Both the position numbers and the translations under genes were made by a program. Positions 36,401-45,521 of a stretch of 64,000 nucleotides of DNA are shown piece by piece; within the stretch, counting starts at the first letter, position 1; every line of letters begins with the position of its first letter. The DNA comes from FEB-25 sp963726315 (GTDB lineage Bacteria > Chloroflexota > Anaerolineae > Anaerolineales > UBA4823). The notes under the pieces were generated by a model that worked only from the letters and a program-made list of their open reading frames with translations, had not been told where the DNA came from and searched no databases. The DNA lies in assembly GCA_963726315.1 (NCBI GenBank), contig CAVSBZ010000007.1:1-64000 (forward strand), in the 5' to 3' direction.

Positions 36401-37274
36401 TTAACCCAGGTCGCTTTGCAGCTGCTCGTTTTCAACTGGCTGTTCGGCGGGAAGCTGGCGCATTGAGCCATAGCGATGGGCGTAAATCCGGCTGATAATT
36501 GCACCGAGAAGGAAGATTTGCGCAAAATAGTAAAACCCAGTAAGCAGGATAACAAAGGAACCGGTCGCTTCTAAAGCTGAGGCAAAAGTTGTTTTTTTAA
36601 TTAGAAAGGCGATGAGCCAGCCTCCAATTGCAACCAGGGAAGCAGACACAACCGCACCGCCCCATACATCGCGCCAGGTAATCTTGACCTCGGGTAAAAT
36701 CTTATACATCACCGCAAATGATACTGCTGCGATTAGAAAAAAAACGACCACAGTGAGTGAGGGTCGGAATCCAAAAAGGTTAAAAAACGAGCTCAGCCAG
36801 TTGGCAACAAAACTTAATAGTGCTGTTGCGACGAGTAGCAGGCCAAGTCCGATAACCATTAAAAATGAGAACAACTGCTTTCGGATGGTCCGCAGCATTA
36901 ATCGCTCAGTCGGGACGGGCACCTTCCAGACTGTATTTAAAACGAATTGTAGCTGGAAGAATACTCCGGAAGCCGCCAGTAGTAGAATGATAAAGCTGAC
37001 CAGTGTAATAAACCATGTGCTGCCCGCCGTCTTCGTACTAACACTGTTCAGCAATTCTTGAATGACCAGGGTTACTCCGGGTCCGAACGTTGCTTCAACA
37101 CTGGACATGAGTTCGATCCAGTAAAGTGATTTTATCGATGAAGATACCAGCAACGATGAAGGCGATGTATATGACCGGGGCAAATGAAAAAAGACCAAAA
37201 TATGCCAGCGCGGCCGCCAGCTGGGTAGGTCGCTCTGATACCCAAATTTTGTAAATTTCTTTGATGAAATCCAC
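36401..37274 (-). pseudogene. YihY/BrkB-family membrane protein with a frameshift
   Basis: Two frames join to a YihY-type protein of about 290 residues. GTG 37274 opens a frame with IKEIYKIWVSERPTQLAAAL, the classic N terminus of this family, and stops at 37095. The neighbouring frame carries VEATFGPGVTLVIQELLNS and the rest, including FNTVWKVPVP-like and LPEVKITWRDVWGGA blocks, to 36401. The length is 3n+1, so one base is inserted (or two lost) between about 37095 and 37135. The family (once called ribonuclease BN) is six-helix membrane proteins of uncertain function. It begins 22 bases after the holin/phosphodiesterase gene, with AAGGA upstream. Confidence 0.82.
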
Positions 37275-37296
37275 CCCGGGTAGTTAATCCTTCTCG

Positions 37297-39372
37297 CTAC
37301 TGTTTTAGCTCCTGCTTATCCTGCTCGGGTAATTTTAGACCAGTGAGGTTCTGAACCTGCTCTCGCCAGCCGCGTAGCAGATGATGGACAAATTCGGCTC
37401 CAATCACAGGTGTGCCATCATAGGGGAGAACTACCGGGCGGAGAATGAAGGGATGATTTTGCGGACCTCCTATGCCTCCATGATGACTGACTTGGTTTTC
37501 AAAGCCTGCTAGCTCTTCGGTCACAGGATCATACACTGTATTGACCAGAAGGTCGGGGCAGTTCGAAAAACTGCTTTCACGCCTCAAGTGTCTGGCGGCA
37601 TTGGGTCCGAAAACTGCCAATGGGTCGGTCCCTTCCACTTTGTCATCCACCAGGTAATGGATTCCACCTTTGCCGACCACGAGATCTCCCTGTGATTCTG
37701 ACTTTACCAGGACGAATCCGATCCCTGGGTGGTCTTTTAAGTTTAGCAATAATTCTGGGTATGCATCTTGGATTTGTTCAAATGTCATCCGTTGGGCTGA
37801 GTCGGTGAAATAAATCAATCCTGTACAGCCTGAGCCCATCACAACAACTTTAGCTTTTTCGGCTTCAGCTTCTACTTTGTCTGCAGTGGCACCTTTTTGG
37901 GCGACTTCGACGTAATCGTCGTGAGCCCGGTTGGCTAACATTTTCCTCATTAACCCAGCCGCGCGTGTATTTGCGCTGGTCGACTCGCTTAGCATCGCAT
38001 TAAGGTTATCCCAGCTGTCATTATGCGCATCTGAATAAAACACTTCGCTATCACTTTTAATGAGCTCTTTGACCAACTGCTCTAAGGTTTTCCCGTAGGC
38101 TGATTGAAAAGTTGGTCCTAAACTCTGACCATGGTCTGCCAGGATGACAATGTGGTATGGTCGTGGAGCAATCTTCAGGGCATTTTCCACCCGGGCGAAA
38201 TAGCGATCAACTTCGTGCAGTGCTTCAAAGGTTTCAGTAGAGGTCATACCGGCAAAATGAGCCAGGTCATCATACCCGGCATATAAAGCATAAACTGCAG
38301 GCAGACCGCGCAAGATATCGCTAATTAATGTATAGGTCACCATATCCTGTAGCACCGGGCCCATGAAACCTCGCAGGAAGCTGTAGGCAAAACCGCGCGC
38401 TTTTACGCGGTATTTGTCTTTTCTCCGTCTCTGCTGGGCAGCCTGCCACCATTCTTTTATTACCTCGGTTATGAAGCGTGTAATCAGCCTGGCTACCACA
38501 TAGGGACTGAACAGGTAGAAATAGAATCCCGGTCCCCTGGCTCGGTCTCGCTTTCGAATGGTGCTGAAAGTTAACATGCTTTCGGTTGCGTCACCAGAGA
38601 ACATATTACCACGAGAGGCACCCCCATCCGAGCACAGACCGATCCCGGTGCTCAAACGTGTTTCGATTGCTTGGGCGTCCTTAGGCTTGCCAGACATCAC
38701 CATTGTATTCGCGGAGCGATCCCACCACCGGTAGGCGGGTATATCCGTATTATTTCCCAGTAGAATACCGGTTTGCATTGCCCCGGTCTGCGAAGTAAAA
38801 TCAGTCTCCCAACCTATCAGTTGGTGACTGCCCTGATCAACCCAACGCTTCATCGTGGGCGTATACCCATTTTCCATCGCCTGGCGTAAAAGCTTTTCGC
38901 TCAGACCATCGATCTCCAGGAACAGAAAACCGTGCACATCGGTATGAATGGGTTTGCCCAGGCGTGAAACCATCTGTCGGGTAACACTGCGGTCGAAGCG
39001 CGCATCGTTATCAAGGGATAGGAGTTCACCCAGGACTGCATCGACCACCGCCAACCACAACGCGATCACGATCCCCGTGCTGACCTTATCGATAGTGATT
39101 CCTGGGATAAAGTTGCCGACCAAAAGCACTAACGCTCCGTTTAGGACGAAGGTGAGTATCGGATAAAGCCAGGATGGTAGCCAGGAAAAGAAATTTATAA
39201 ACACCCACCAGAAAGCAGCTTGAGTGAAAGCCAATGCGATGGTAAGAACCAGCAGCGAGCGCAGGCTATCCACCTGGAAGCCGGATAGAGACCTCTGCAC
39301 GAGGAATAGGGTAATCGCGTGGACGATGAATACTGAGAGGATTTGAATGATCCGAGCGCGTGTAATTTTCAT
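37297..39372 (-). CDS. holin-like membrane domain fused to alkaline-phosphatase-superfamily phosphodiesterase
   Basis: A 691-residue protein. The N terminus (about 1-120) has four hydrophobic segments resembling the phage holin 4 superfamily / PF04020-like region (LVLLVGNFIPGITIDKVSTG). From about 150 a metal-dependent phosphodiesterase domain follows: FLEIDGLSEKLL (first metal Asp), TSQTGAMQTGILLGNN (likely Thr nucleophile), YAGYDDLAHFAGM and ILADHGQSLG, with NHPFILRP near the end. Such enzymes cleave phosphodiester, phosphonate or sulfate bonds; substrate unknown. The holin-like part is only a membrane anchor by inference. It is upstream of the YihY gene in the same operon. No clear Shine-Dalgarno is seen before ATG 39372. 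Confidence 0.82.
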   Translation of the reverse strand: MKITRARIIQILSVFIVHAITLFLVQRSLSGFQVDSLRSLLVLTIALAFTQAAFWWVFINFFSWLPSWLYPILTFVLNGALVLLVGNFIPGITIDKVSTGIVIALWLAVVDAVLGELLSLDNDARFDRSVTRQMVSRLGKPIHTDVHGFLFLEIDGLSEKLLRQAMENGYTPTMKRWVDQGSHQLIGWETDFTSQTGAMQTGILLGNNTDIPAYRWWDRSANTMVMSGKPKDAQAIETRLSTGIGLCSDGGASRGNMFSGDATESMLTFSTIRKRDRARGPGFYFYLFSPYVVARLITRFITEVIKEWWQAAQQRRRKDKYRVKARGFAYSFLRGFMGPVLQDMVTYTLISDILRGLPAVYALYAGYDDLAHFAGMTSTETFEALHEVDRYFARVENALKIAPRPYHIVILADHGQSLGPTFQSAYGKTLEQLVKELIKSDSEVFYSDAHNDSWDNLNAMLSESTSANTRAAGLMRKMLANRAHDDYVEVAQKGATADKVEAEAEKAKVVVMGSGCTGLIYFTDSAQRMTFEQIQDAYPELLLNLKDHPGIGFVLVKSESQGDLVVGKGGIHYLVDDKVEGTDPLAVFGPNAARHLRRESSFSNCPDLLVNTVYDPVTEELAGFENQVSHHGGIGGPQNHPFILRPVVLPYDGTPVIGAEFVHHLLRGWREQVQNLTGLKLPEQDKQELKQ

Positions 39373-39523
39373 GAGTTATACCGTTAACTACAATCCTTTC
39401 TAATTGGGTAATGAATTATACACTCATCATCCCAGGATAAGACATAACCCAGTGATGAGCGCAAGTCTTTCGTATGGTGATGAATAGGGATAATAAAAGG
39501 ATGATATAAATGTCGAGGCTTGC

Positions 39524-40324
39524 TCATTGAATGTCAAGTGTCAGGGCATGGTGATCGGTTAAAAATCGTTGAAATGACCAGCGGGCTGAGGAATTTTCAA
39601 TTGGAATAATATCGGCTGTGACCTCACTGGTATCTCCCTTCGGTTTCCGGTAAAAAATATAATCCAGTGAGGTCTGCCACTTGGCTGAGACCAGGGGGAA
39701 GGGTTGATATGTTGGGCGTGGGTCACAGATAAGGGAATCGGTAAGCCCGCTCTGTGAGACCATCAGCTCATAGGCTGGGGCAACACGCGGGAAATTAAAA
39801 TCGCCGCATACGATCACCCAGGCATCATCCGGTTGAGATTTTGCTAGTTCTGCCAGAAAATTTACCTGGTCAAGCTGGATTTTTGTTTGCGCATTGGACG
39901 GACGCCAGTCTGCCAGGTAGTTTGCCTGGAGGTGGGTGTTCATGATTACAAAACTACGCTCATTGACTTGTAGTTCTATCACCAGCACACCTTTGTTCAA
40001 TGCCCAATCGGAAAAACCGATACTTATTGGTCGACCTTGATTCGGGTATGGAAAAAAGTTGCTCATCGCCACTTGTACTGTGAAAGCCGTCGCAGTAAAT
40101 AACCCGCCCTTCGGGGCGATGAAATTATGGAAGTGAGCGAAATGCGAATAGCTCGTCAGGTGATCTCGTAATGGGGTTAGATAAGCATTCTGCTGGATCT
40201 CTTGCAGGCAGAGGACGGATGGGGCAAGCTGGTTTAATTTCACCGCGATGCGCTTTATCCGTGGCTGGCTGATGAAGAAAGGTATCCCAAATGTATTGAG
40301 GCTTAGCAGTGAAAATTCTGGCAT
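39524..40324 (-). CDS. endonuclease/exonuclease/phosphatase-family protein
   Basis: A 266-residue EEP-superfamily hydrolase. Family motifs are in order: LSLNTFG near the start, LCLQEIQQNAY (metal Glu about 43), NTHLQANYLAD, VCGDFNFP (catalytic Asp-x-Asn, about 170), SLDYIFYRKP and a final DHHALTLDI (catalytic His). No signal peptide is visible. It could act on nucleic acid, sphingomyelin-type lipids or inositol phosphates; sequence alone does not decide. It stands alone, 151 bases from the next minus-strand gene. Confidence 0.87.
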   Translation of the reverse strand: MPEFSLLSLNTFGIPFFISQPRIKRIAVKLNQLAPSVLCLQEIQQNAYLTPLRDHLTSYSHFAHFHNFIAPKGGLFTATAFTVQVAMSNFFPYPNQGRPISIGFSDWALNKGVLVIELQVNERSFVIMNTHLQANYLADWRPSNAQTKIQLDQVNFLAELAKSQPDDAWVIVCGDFNFPRVAPAYELMVSQSGLTDSLICDPRPTYQPFPLVSAKWQTSLDYIFYRKPKGDTSEVTADIIPIENSSARWSFQRFLTDHHALTLDIQ

Positions 40325-40431
40325 ATATTTCGCATCCCTTAGAGACCAATATAACAGGGAATCAATTGATTCTAGATTTGATTTACAGGTTCAACATTTG
40401 TCAAAGCATATGTGCACAATTCCACAATTTG

Positions 40432-40463
40432 CGTATGACGATATTATCATCCATACGATGATA
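40432..40463. repeat. overlapping inverted repeats upstream of the META lipoprotein gene
   Basis: CGTATG (40432-40437) pairs with CATACG (40452-40457), and TATCATC (40445-40451) pairs with GATGATA (40457-40463). The two palindromes overlap and would be mutually exclusive as hairpins. They could be operator sites; the gene starts about 100 bases downstream. Confidence 0.3.
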
Positions 40464-40562
40464 CAATTTCGAACTGCAAATATCCTAATGTTAGTAACCG
40501 CATTTTTAATTTAAAATATCATTATATTCACAGGAACCCAAATATTAAAAGGAGGACAAGAA

Positions 40563-43500
40563 ATGGAACATACTAGTTCAACAGCCTTTACATTTCGTAA
40601 ATTACTAATGCGCTCAATGGGGTCTTTACTGTTCGTGGCATTATTGCTCGCTGCATGTTCATCCCCGACCCAGACAGCGGCACCTATTCCGACAAACACA
40701 GCTCCCCCGCCGGCACCGACCCAGGTCGTAATCGACCTGAACCAGCTTTACGCCAATCCGTGGATCCTGGTGGCATATGGGGATCCTGCAAATCCCACCG
40801 TTGTTGCGGGGGGCGTAGACCTTTCCGCGATTTTCACTGCCGACGGCCAGATCAGCGGCTTTGGTGGCTGTAACAGCTTCAGCGGTCCCGTCCAGGCGGC
40901 AACCGATGGGACAATGACCATTGGTCCCTTGGCTACCACCCTCATGGCTTGCGCAGAGGGCATGGACCAGGAAACTGCCTATCTATCCGCATTGCAGAGT
41001 GCCCGAAGCTTTAACTTCAGCAGCGAAGGTCGTCTGCAGATCACGTACGGTCCGGAAACTGGAGCCAACCAGGTGATGATTTTTATCGTCGGTGCGAAAG
41101 CTCTGACTGAAACCAACTGGGTGCTGGTTTCCTATGGGGATCCAACGGCGCTTCAAACCGTGCCTCCGGGTCTCGTAATCACTGCCGTGTTCACCTCTGA
41201 TGGTTATATGACCGGTTTATCTGGCTGTAACCAGTACAACGTCCCCTACACTACCCAAGATAGCCAGCTCACCCTGGGTCCTATCGCCATCACGCAAATG
41301 GCGTGCCCAACCGGGATGGAAGCCGAACAAGCTTACCTGACAGGCCTTGAAACAGTCGCACAATATGCGATTTCAGGTCCAACGCTCACCCTTACAAACA
41401 GCGATGGAAGCGGAGTACTCATATACACCGCAGCCAACCTGCCATTGGAGTATACACTGTGGACCCTGACTGCCATGAATGGGACGGCCGTCCTGAGTGA
41501 TACGAATATTACCGCCGTGTTTACTCCAGGGGAAACTACCGATACTGGCACTATCGATGGATCTTCGGGGTGTAACACTTATAGCGCCGGTTACACTAAA
41601 GATGGGAAAAACCTGACCATCCAACCTGCAGCAACCACGAGGATGTACTGTGAAACCGCAATGGATACCGAGCAGGCTTATCTGCAGGCGCTGCAAGCAT
41701 CAACTTCCTACGAGATTTTTGTTAACCAGCTTGTCCTCACTAACCCCTCCGGTAGCCTTACCTTTACGGCAAATCGCACGCCATTAACCGGAGCGTTGTG
41801 GAGCCTGGTTTCACTCGGCGATGTAAGTAAACCAGAACAACCTGTTGCTGGGAGTGCGTTCTCGGCTCAATTCACTGTAATTGCGGGATCTCCTTCTGGG
41901 GTTTTATTTGGAACAACGGGCTGCAATGAATATACTGCTGCCTTTACTGCTTCTACCGAGGAGATAAAGATCAACCTGCCAGCAAGCACACAGAACAAGA
42001 GTTGTGTGCCTGGGTTAACCGATCAGGAACAGCAGTACTTCCTGGCTTTGAACAATGCCACAACATACCACATATCAGGAAATACGCTCACCATCCCCTA
42101 TGATAGCGGAAAACAAGCGCTCGTTTTTGAAGGAACGCAGCTTGAAGCAGCAAAAAGACCGCCTTTGAGCGATCTTAACGGAACAAATTGGTACCTTTGG
42201 TACATGAACAACACACCAATCCTCGCTGGGACTACAATTCAAGCCCAATTCGTAATCAATCAGGATGGTGCATCGGGTACGATCAGCGGTTCTGCAGGCT
42301 GCAATACTTATGTGGCAACGTTCGGCGATAACCTGGGAGTAGAGGCTACGCTGAATGCCACCCAAACCTGTGATTCACCTGCAGGGGTAATGGATCAAGA
42401 AAAAACTTACGTCGGTATGCTCTCACGGGCATATGGATACTGGCAAACTGGAGATCAGCTGATCCTTAATACCGGGCAAGGTGTGTTAACCTACTACAGC
42501 ACGATGCCGGGGTCCAGCAATGATCAAACCCATTTGTTGGTCGGACCAACCTGGTATCTGGTTTCCTATGGCAGCACGTATAGCACTCCTGGTGCGCAGG
42601 AACCATACACGTTGTTCAAATCCGATGGCACCCTTGAAGGTTATACGGGGTGTAATAACTTCCAGGGAAATTTCAGCACGCAGATCCAGGACATCACGAT
42701 CACGAATTTGAATGCTACTCAGTCTGCCTGCCCGAATTCGACCCTGCAGGCACAGCAAGATGCCATGCTGAAAATCCTTAGCTCTGCAAAGACCTACCAG
42801 GTAAATGAAACCGTTATGCAAATCGTTTCGGACAGCGGCGTGTTGAATTACTCAATCGCTCCATTACATCGAGAGGAAGAGGTCGCACCACCCGTCGCCG
42901 CGTTTACCGCCCCCGATGAAGTGCCGGTTAACTCAACGGTGACATTCGATGCAACTTCCTCCACCAGCGGAGTGCCCATCGTGTACTATGAGTGGGATTT
43001 CGGCGATGGTACCAATGGGACAGGAATGATCGTCCAGCATGTATACACCAGCGCAACGACCCATAATGTTGGCTTGAGGGTGACCGATGAGCTCGGCAAA
43101 CAAAATACGCTGCAGAAACGACTTGTCGTCTATGAAACAACTGCCCCAACCCCAACGCCCATGCCAACTGCGCAACCAACAGCAACCACACCGCCAACCG
43201 AGCCACCGGCTCCCACTGCGACGGGTCAGCCAACCCAGCCACCTCAACCCACTGCAACGGCAGTACCACCTCAGCCGACCGCTACCCCAGAGCCCACCCA
43301 GCCTCCTGCACCAGTCCCGCCCACGGCGGTAATTCAAGGCCCGGGAAATGGTTATGTGGGTGAACCGGTCTACTTCGATGCTTCCGGCTCTACACCAGGT
43401 AGCAGTCCGATCGTTTCATATGCCTGGACTTTCGGGGATGGCACGAGCGCCGGTCCTTCGGACTCGCCGAATACAGTCACTCTATACAACCAGTCTGGCA

Positions 43501-43940
43501 GTTTCCAGGCTTCGGTAGTGGTCACTGACCAAAATGGATTGAGCAGCAGCGCCACCATGCAAATTACTATCTCAACCCGGCTGGGGACGCCCGTGGTCTA
43601 TCTGCTAAATAGCCTAAATGGACAGGGTGTGCTCCCTGGTACTGCCATAACCCTGCAGTTCCTCCAGGGGCAGCTGGCTGGTTTTGATGGATGCAACAGT
43701 TATAGTGGTACATACACCGCCACACCCAACCCAGACGGCACCTATGCAGTAACGATCTCTGGTCTCATCGGTGGTGGCATAGCCTGCCCAGCTGAAATCA
43801 TGGACCAGGCGTCAGCTTATAAAGCCCTTCTATCCACGGTTACTACCGCCCAGATTCAAGGTACCGCGGTAACCCTGATCTCCCCGGATGGTACTCTGGT
43901 GTTTTATCAGTCCGGTACCTTATCAATCACACCATATTAG
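40563..43940 (+). CDS. giant lipoprotein with seven META domains and two PKD domains
   Basis: A 1125-residue lipoprotein (lipobox LLAAC, Cys32). Six META-type repeats of about 100 residues (about 65-760) follow one another. Each starts with a TNWVLVSYGDP-like strand, continues with a GCN block (GGCNSF, SGCNQY, SGCNTY, TGCNEY, AGCNTY, TGCNNF) and usually a second Cys, then a QAYLxAL helix. PKD domain 1 (about 780-860) has YYEWDFGDGT, a Pro/Thr linker follows, and PKD domain 2 (about 918-1005) has YAWTFGDGTS. A seventh META repeat with DGCNSYSG ends the protein. Single META domains occur in HslJ-type proteins. The paired Cys in each repeat suggests disulfides outside the cytoplasm. Likely an adhesin or a surface spacer. 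RBS AAAAGGAGG. Confidence 0.9.
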   Translation: MEHTSSTAFTFRKLLMRSMGSLLFVALLLAACSSPTQTAAPIPTNTAPPPAPTQVVIDLNQLYANPWILVAYGDPANPTVVAGGVDLSAIFTADGQISGFGGCNSFSGPVQAATDGTMTIGPLATTLMACAEGMDQETAYLSALQSARSFNFSSEGRLQITYGPETGANQVMIFIVGAKALTETNWVLVSYGDPTALQTVPPGLVITAVFTSDGYMTGLSGCNQYNVPYTTQDSQLTLGPIAITQMACPTGMEAEQAYLTGLETVAQYAISGPTLTLTNSDGSGVLIYTAANLPLEYTLWTLTAMNGTAVLSDTNITAVFTPGETTDTGTIDGSSGCNTYSAGYTKDGKNLTIQPAATTRMYCETAMDTEQAYLQALQASTSYEIFVNQLVLTNPSGSLTFTANRTPLTGALWSLVSLGDVSKPEQPVAGSAFSAQFTVIAGSPSGVLFGTTGCNEYTAAFTASTEEIKINLPASTQNKSCVPGLTDQEQQYFLALNNATTYHISGNTLTIPYDSGKQALVFEGTQLEAAKRPPLSDLNGTNWYLWYMNNTPILAGTTIQAQFVINQDGASGTISGSAGCNTYVATFGDNLGVEATLNATQTCDSPAGVMDQEKTYVGMLSRAYGYWQTGDQLILNTGQGVLTYYSTMPGSSNDQTHLLVGPTWYLVSYGSTYSTPGAQEPYTLFKSDGTLEGYTGCNNFQGNFSTQIQDITITNLNATQSACPNSTLQAQQDAMLKILSSAKTYQVNETVMQIVSDSGVLNYSIAPLHREEEVAPPVAAFTAPDEVPVNSTVTFDATSSTSGVPIVYYEWDFGDGTNGTGMIVQHVYTSATTHNVGLRVTDELGKQNTLQKRLVVYETTAPTPTPMPTAQPTATTPPTEPPAPTATGQPTQPPQPTATAVPPQPTATPEPTQPPAPVPPTAVIQGPGNGYVGEPVYFDASGSTPGSSPIVSYAWTFGDGTSAGPSDSPNTVTLYNQSGSFQASVVVTDQNGLSSSATMQITISTRLGTPVVYLLNSLNGQGVLPGTAITLQFLQGQLAGFDGCNSYSGTYTATPNPDGTYAVTISGLIGGGIACPAEIMDQASAYKALLSTVTTAQIQGTAVTLISPDGTLVFYQSGTLSITPY

Positions 43941-43951
43941 TTGATTCATCG

Positions 43952-43996
43952 AGGGCCACCTGAGGATGAGAAGAATAATCATTCTCGGTGGCCCTC
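43952..43996 (+). terminator. hairpin terminator of the META lipoprotein gene
   Basis: GAGGGCCACC (43952-43961) and GGTGGCCCTC (43987-43996) form a perfect 10-bp stem; the inner part can pair further (GAGAA with TTCTC). It begins 12 bases after the stop codon. Confidence 0.75.
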
Positions 43997-44051
43997 AGCT
44001 TCTCGCGAGAGCATAATTCGATACCCGGTTTTTCTTTTGGAGCGAACACTG

Positions 44052-44080
44052 TTGGAATTCGCTGAAATTTAATTTATAAT
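44052..44080 (+). promoter_or_regulatory. sigma-70-like promoter for the PRC/DUF1269 gene
   Basis: TTGGAA (44052-44057) and TATAAT (44075-44080) are separated by 17 bases. The leader to the start at 44313 would be about 225 bases. Confidence 0.4.
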
Positions 44081-44312
44081 CTTCATCAACCAGCAGTGAT
44101 GGTTTTACTGTTTAAGTATAATGGTCTGTTGATATTTAATTCAACGACTGGTAGACGAAATCGCGGTTGTAATCAGTTATAGTTCATTTGGCAGGATACA
44201 CTGTTCATAAATAGATTGATTGTGCATGTCTATATTATCGATCTTCGATATTGCTAATTAACGATCTGTATAAACAGGTTAGCAAAATTTCTGCGAAAAA
44301 AAGGAGTGGAAA

Positions 44313-45464
44313 ATGATCACCAGTATTTCAATCGGTTCTAAAATAATATGTACAAATGGCTCTGGGGGTAAATCAACAGCTTTGATTGTCGATCCAGTTT
44401 CGCACAGTATCACCCATATCGCGGTTGTGGAAGAGTCTCTAACTCATGGTGAAGAACATCTGGTTCCCATCGACCGCGTCACAAAAACGGCGCGCAATGA
44501 AATCTACCTCAACTGCACGACTGAAGAAATCTTGAAGATGGAGCCCTTTACCCGTACTCACTACCTGGAATCAACCTACGGCGATGACGGTTACGCCTAT
44601 ACCATGCCATATATGACCACATATTCTGATGTGACCATGGCACCCGAAATGGGATATATTTCCGTGCAAGACCAGCTCGTCCCTGAGGGATCGGTAGCGG
44701 TCCATCGCGGGATGGAAGTGGAGGCACTGGACGGGATGGTCGGCCAGGTTGGAGAGCTGCTCATCGATCCAAAATCAGGGCAGATTACCCACTTTCTCCT
44801 CATGAAGGGTCATGGCGCGGGAGAAAAAGAGGTTGCCATACAAGTTTCTGCGATTGACCGGCTTGAAGAAGAGGTCATCCACCTTAAAATCGATAAAGAG
44901 AGAATCAATCAGCTTCCTTCCCTGCCTGTGAAGCGCACCTGGAATGAAGTCGTGGCTACCGATATCGAGCTCATGGTCTGGGTGTTCGACCGTAATGAGC
45001 TTGCTGACCAGGCGCTTGATAATATCCATAAATTAGCCACGCAATATAAATTGGACATTTTGAATGCCACATTACTTAAAAAAGATTCGAAAGGCGAGAT
45101 CCAGGCACACGAACAGAAAAAGATACCTTCCAAACGTAAAGTGGCTTTAGGGATCGCATTGGGTGGGCTGGCAGGACTGGTGATTGGCCCGGTTGCATTG
45201 GTAGCTGGTGCGCTGGCAGGTGGAGCAGCCGGTAAGAAATCGGCGAAGAAAGTGGAAGTAGGTTTTTCCGAAGAAAAACTTCGCAAGCTCAATGAAAGCC
45301 TCGCCCCTGGTGGATCGGCGCTTGTGCTGGTTGTCGAACACCGCTGGTTCAACACCCTTCAGCTCGAGATGGCCGAGAACGGTGGTCAGTTCATCCACGA
45401 GCGGCTATCGGACATTACTTATGATGAGCTGGTCGAGAAAATTGAGGCTGCTGAAAAAGGTTAA
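44313..45464 (+). CDS. double PRC-barrel protein fused to a DUF1269 domain
   Basis: A 383-residue protein. Residues about 1-80 and 125-215 look like two PRC-barrel domains (IVDPVSHSITHIAVVEE; LLIDPKSGQITHFLLMKGHG). From about 220 a DUF1269-type domain follows: ELMVWVFDRNELADQALDNI, a glycine-zipper hydrophobic segment GLAGLVIGPVALVAGALAGG and GGSALVLVVEHRW. PRC barrels occur in the photosynthetic reaction-centre H subunit, RimM and many stress proteins. Function is unknown; by analogy to neighbours it is part of an envelope or stress response. GGAG 7 bases upstream supports the ATG. The histidine kinase gene follows after 57 bases. Confidence 0.8.
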   Translation: MITSISIGSKIICTNGSGGKSTALIVDPVSHSITHIAVVEESLTHGEEHLVPIDRVTKTARNEIYLNCTTEEILKMEPFTRTHYLESTYGDDGYAYTMPYMTTYSDVTMAPEMGYISVQDQLVPEGSVAVHRGMEVEALDGMVGQVGELLIDPKSGQITHFLLMKGHGAGEKEVAIQVSAIDRLEEEVIHLKIDKERINQLPSLPVKRTWNEVVATDIELMVWVFDRNELADQALDNIHKLATQYKLDILNATLLKKDSKGEIQAHEQKKIPSKRKVALGIALGGLAGLVIGPVALVAGALAGGAAGKKSAKKVEVGFSEEKLRKLNESLAPGGSALVLVVEHRWFNTLQLEMAENGGQFIHERLSDITYDELVEKIEAAEKG

Positions 45465-45521
45465 GCTAGAAGGGTAAATCTCGACTGCTGGAATATATGG
45501 CCTCCGATTAACTTTGCGCGT

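Larger units (their letters stand above)
43941..44312. other. intergenic region with terminator and promoter
   Basis: Holds the terminator hairpin at 43952-43996 and the promoter-like pair at 44052-44080. A second TATAAT (44117-44122) lacks a -35. The remaining AT-rich leader of about 190 bases before 44313 shows no gene. Confidence 0.45.

Noticed and set aside
37297..39372. Prophage suspected from the holin-like domain
   Set aside because: The domain is part of a long phosphodiesterase protein and no other phage genes, integrase or attachment sites are nearby.
42933..43337. 134-codon minus-strand frame within the META lipoprotein gene
   Set aside because: It arises from the repetitive Pro/Thr-coding linker read in antisense and has low-complexity Arg/Trp/Leu content.
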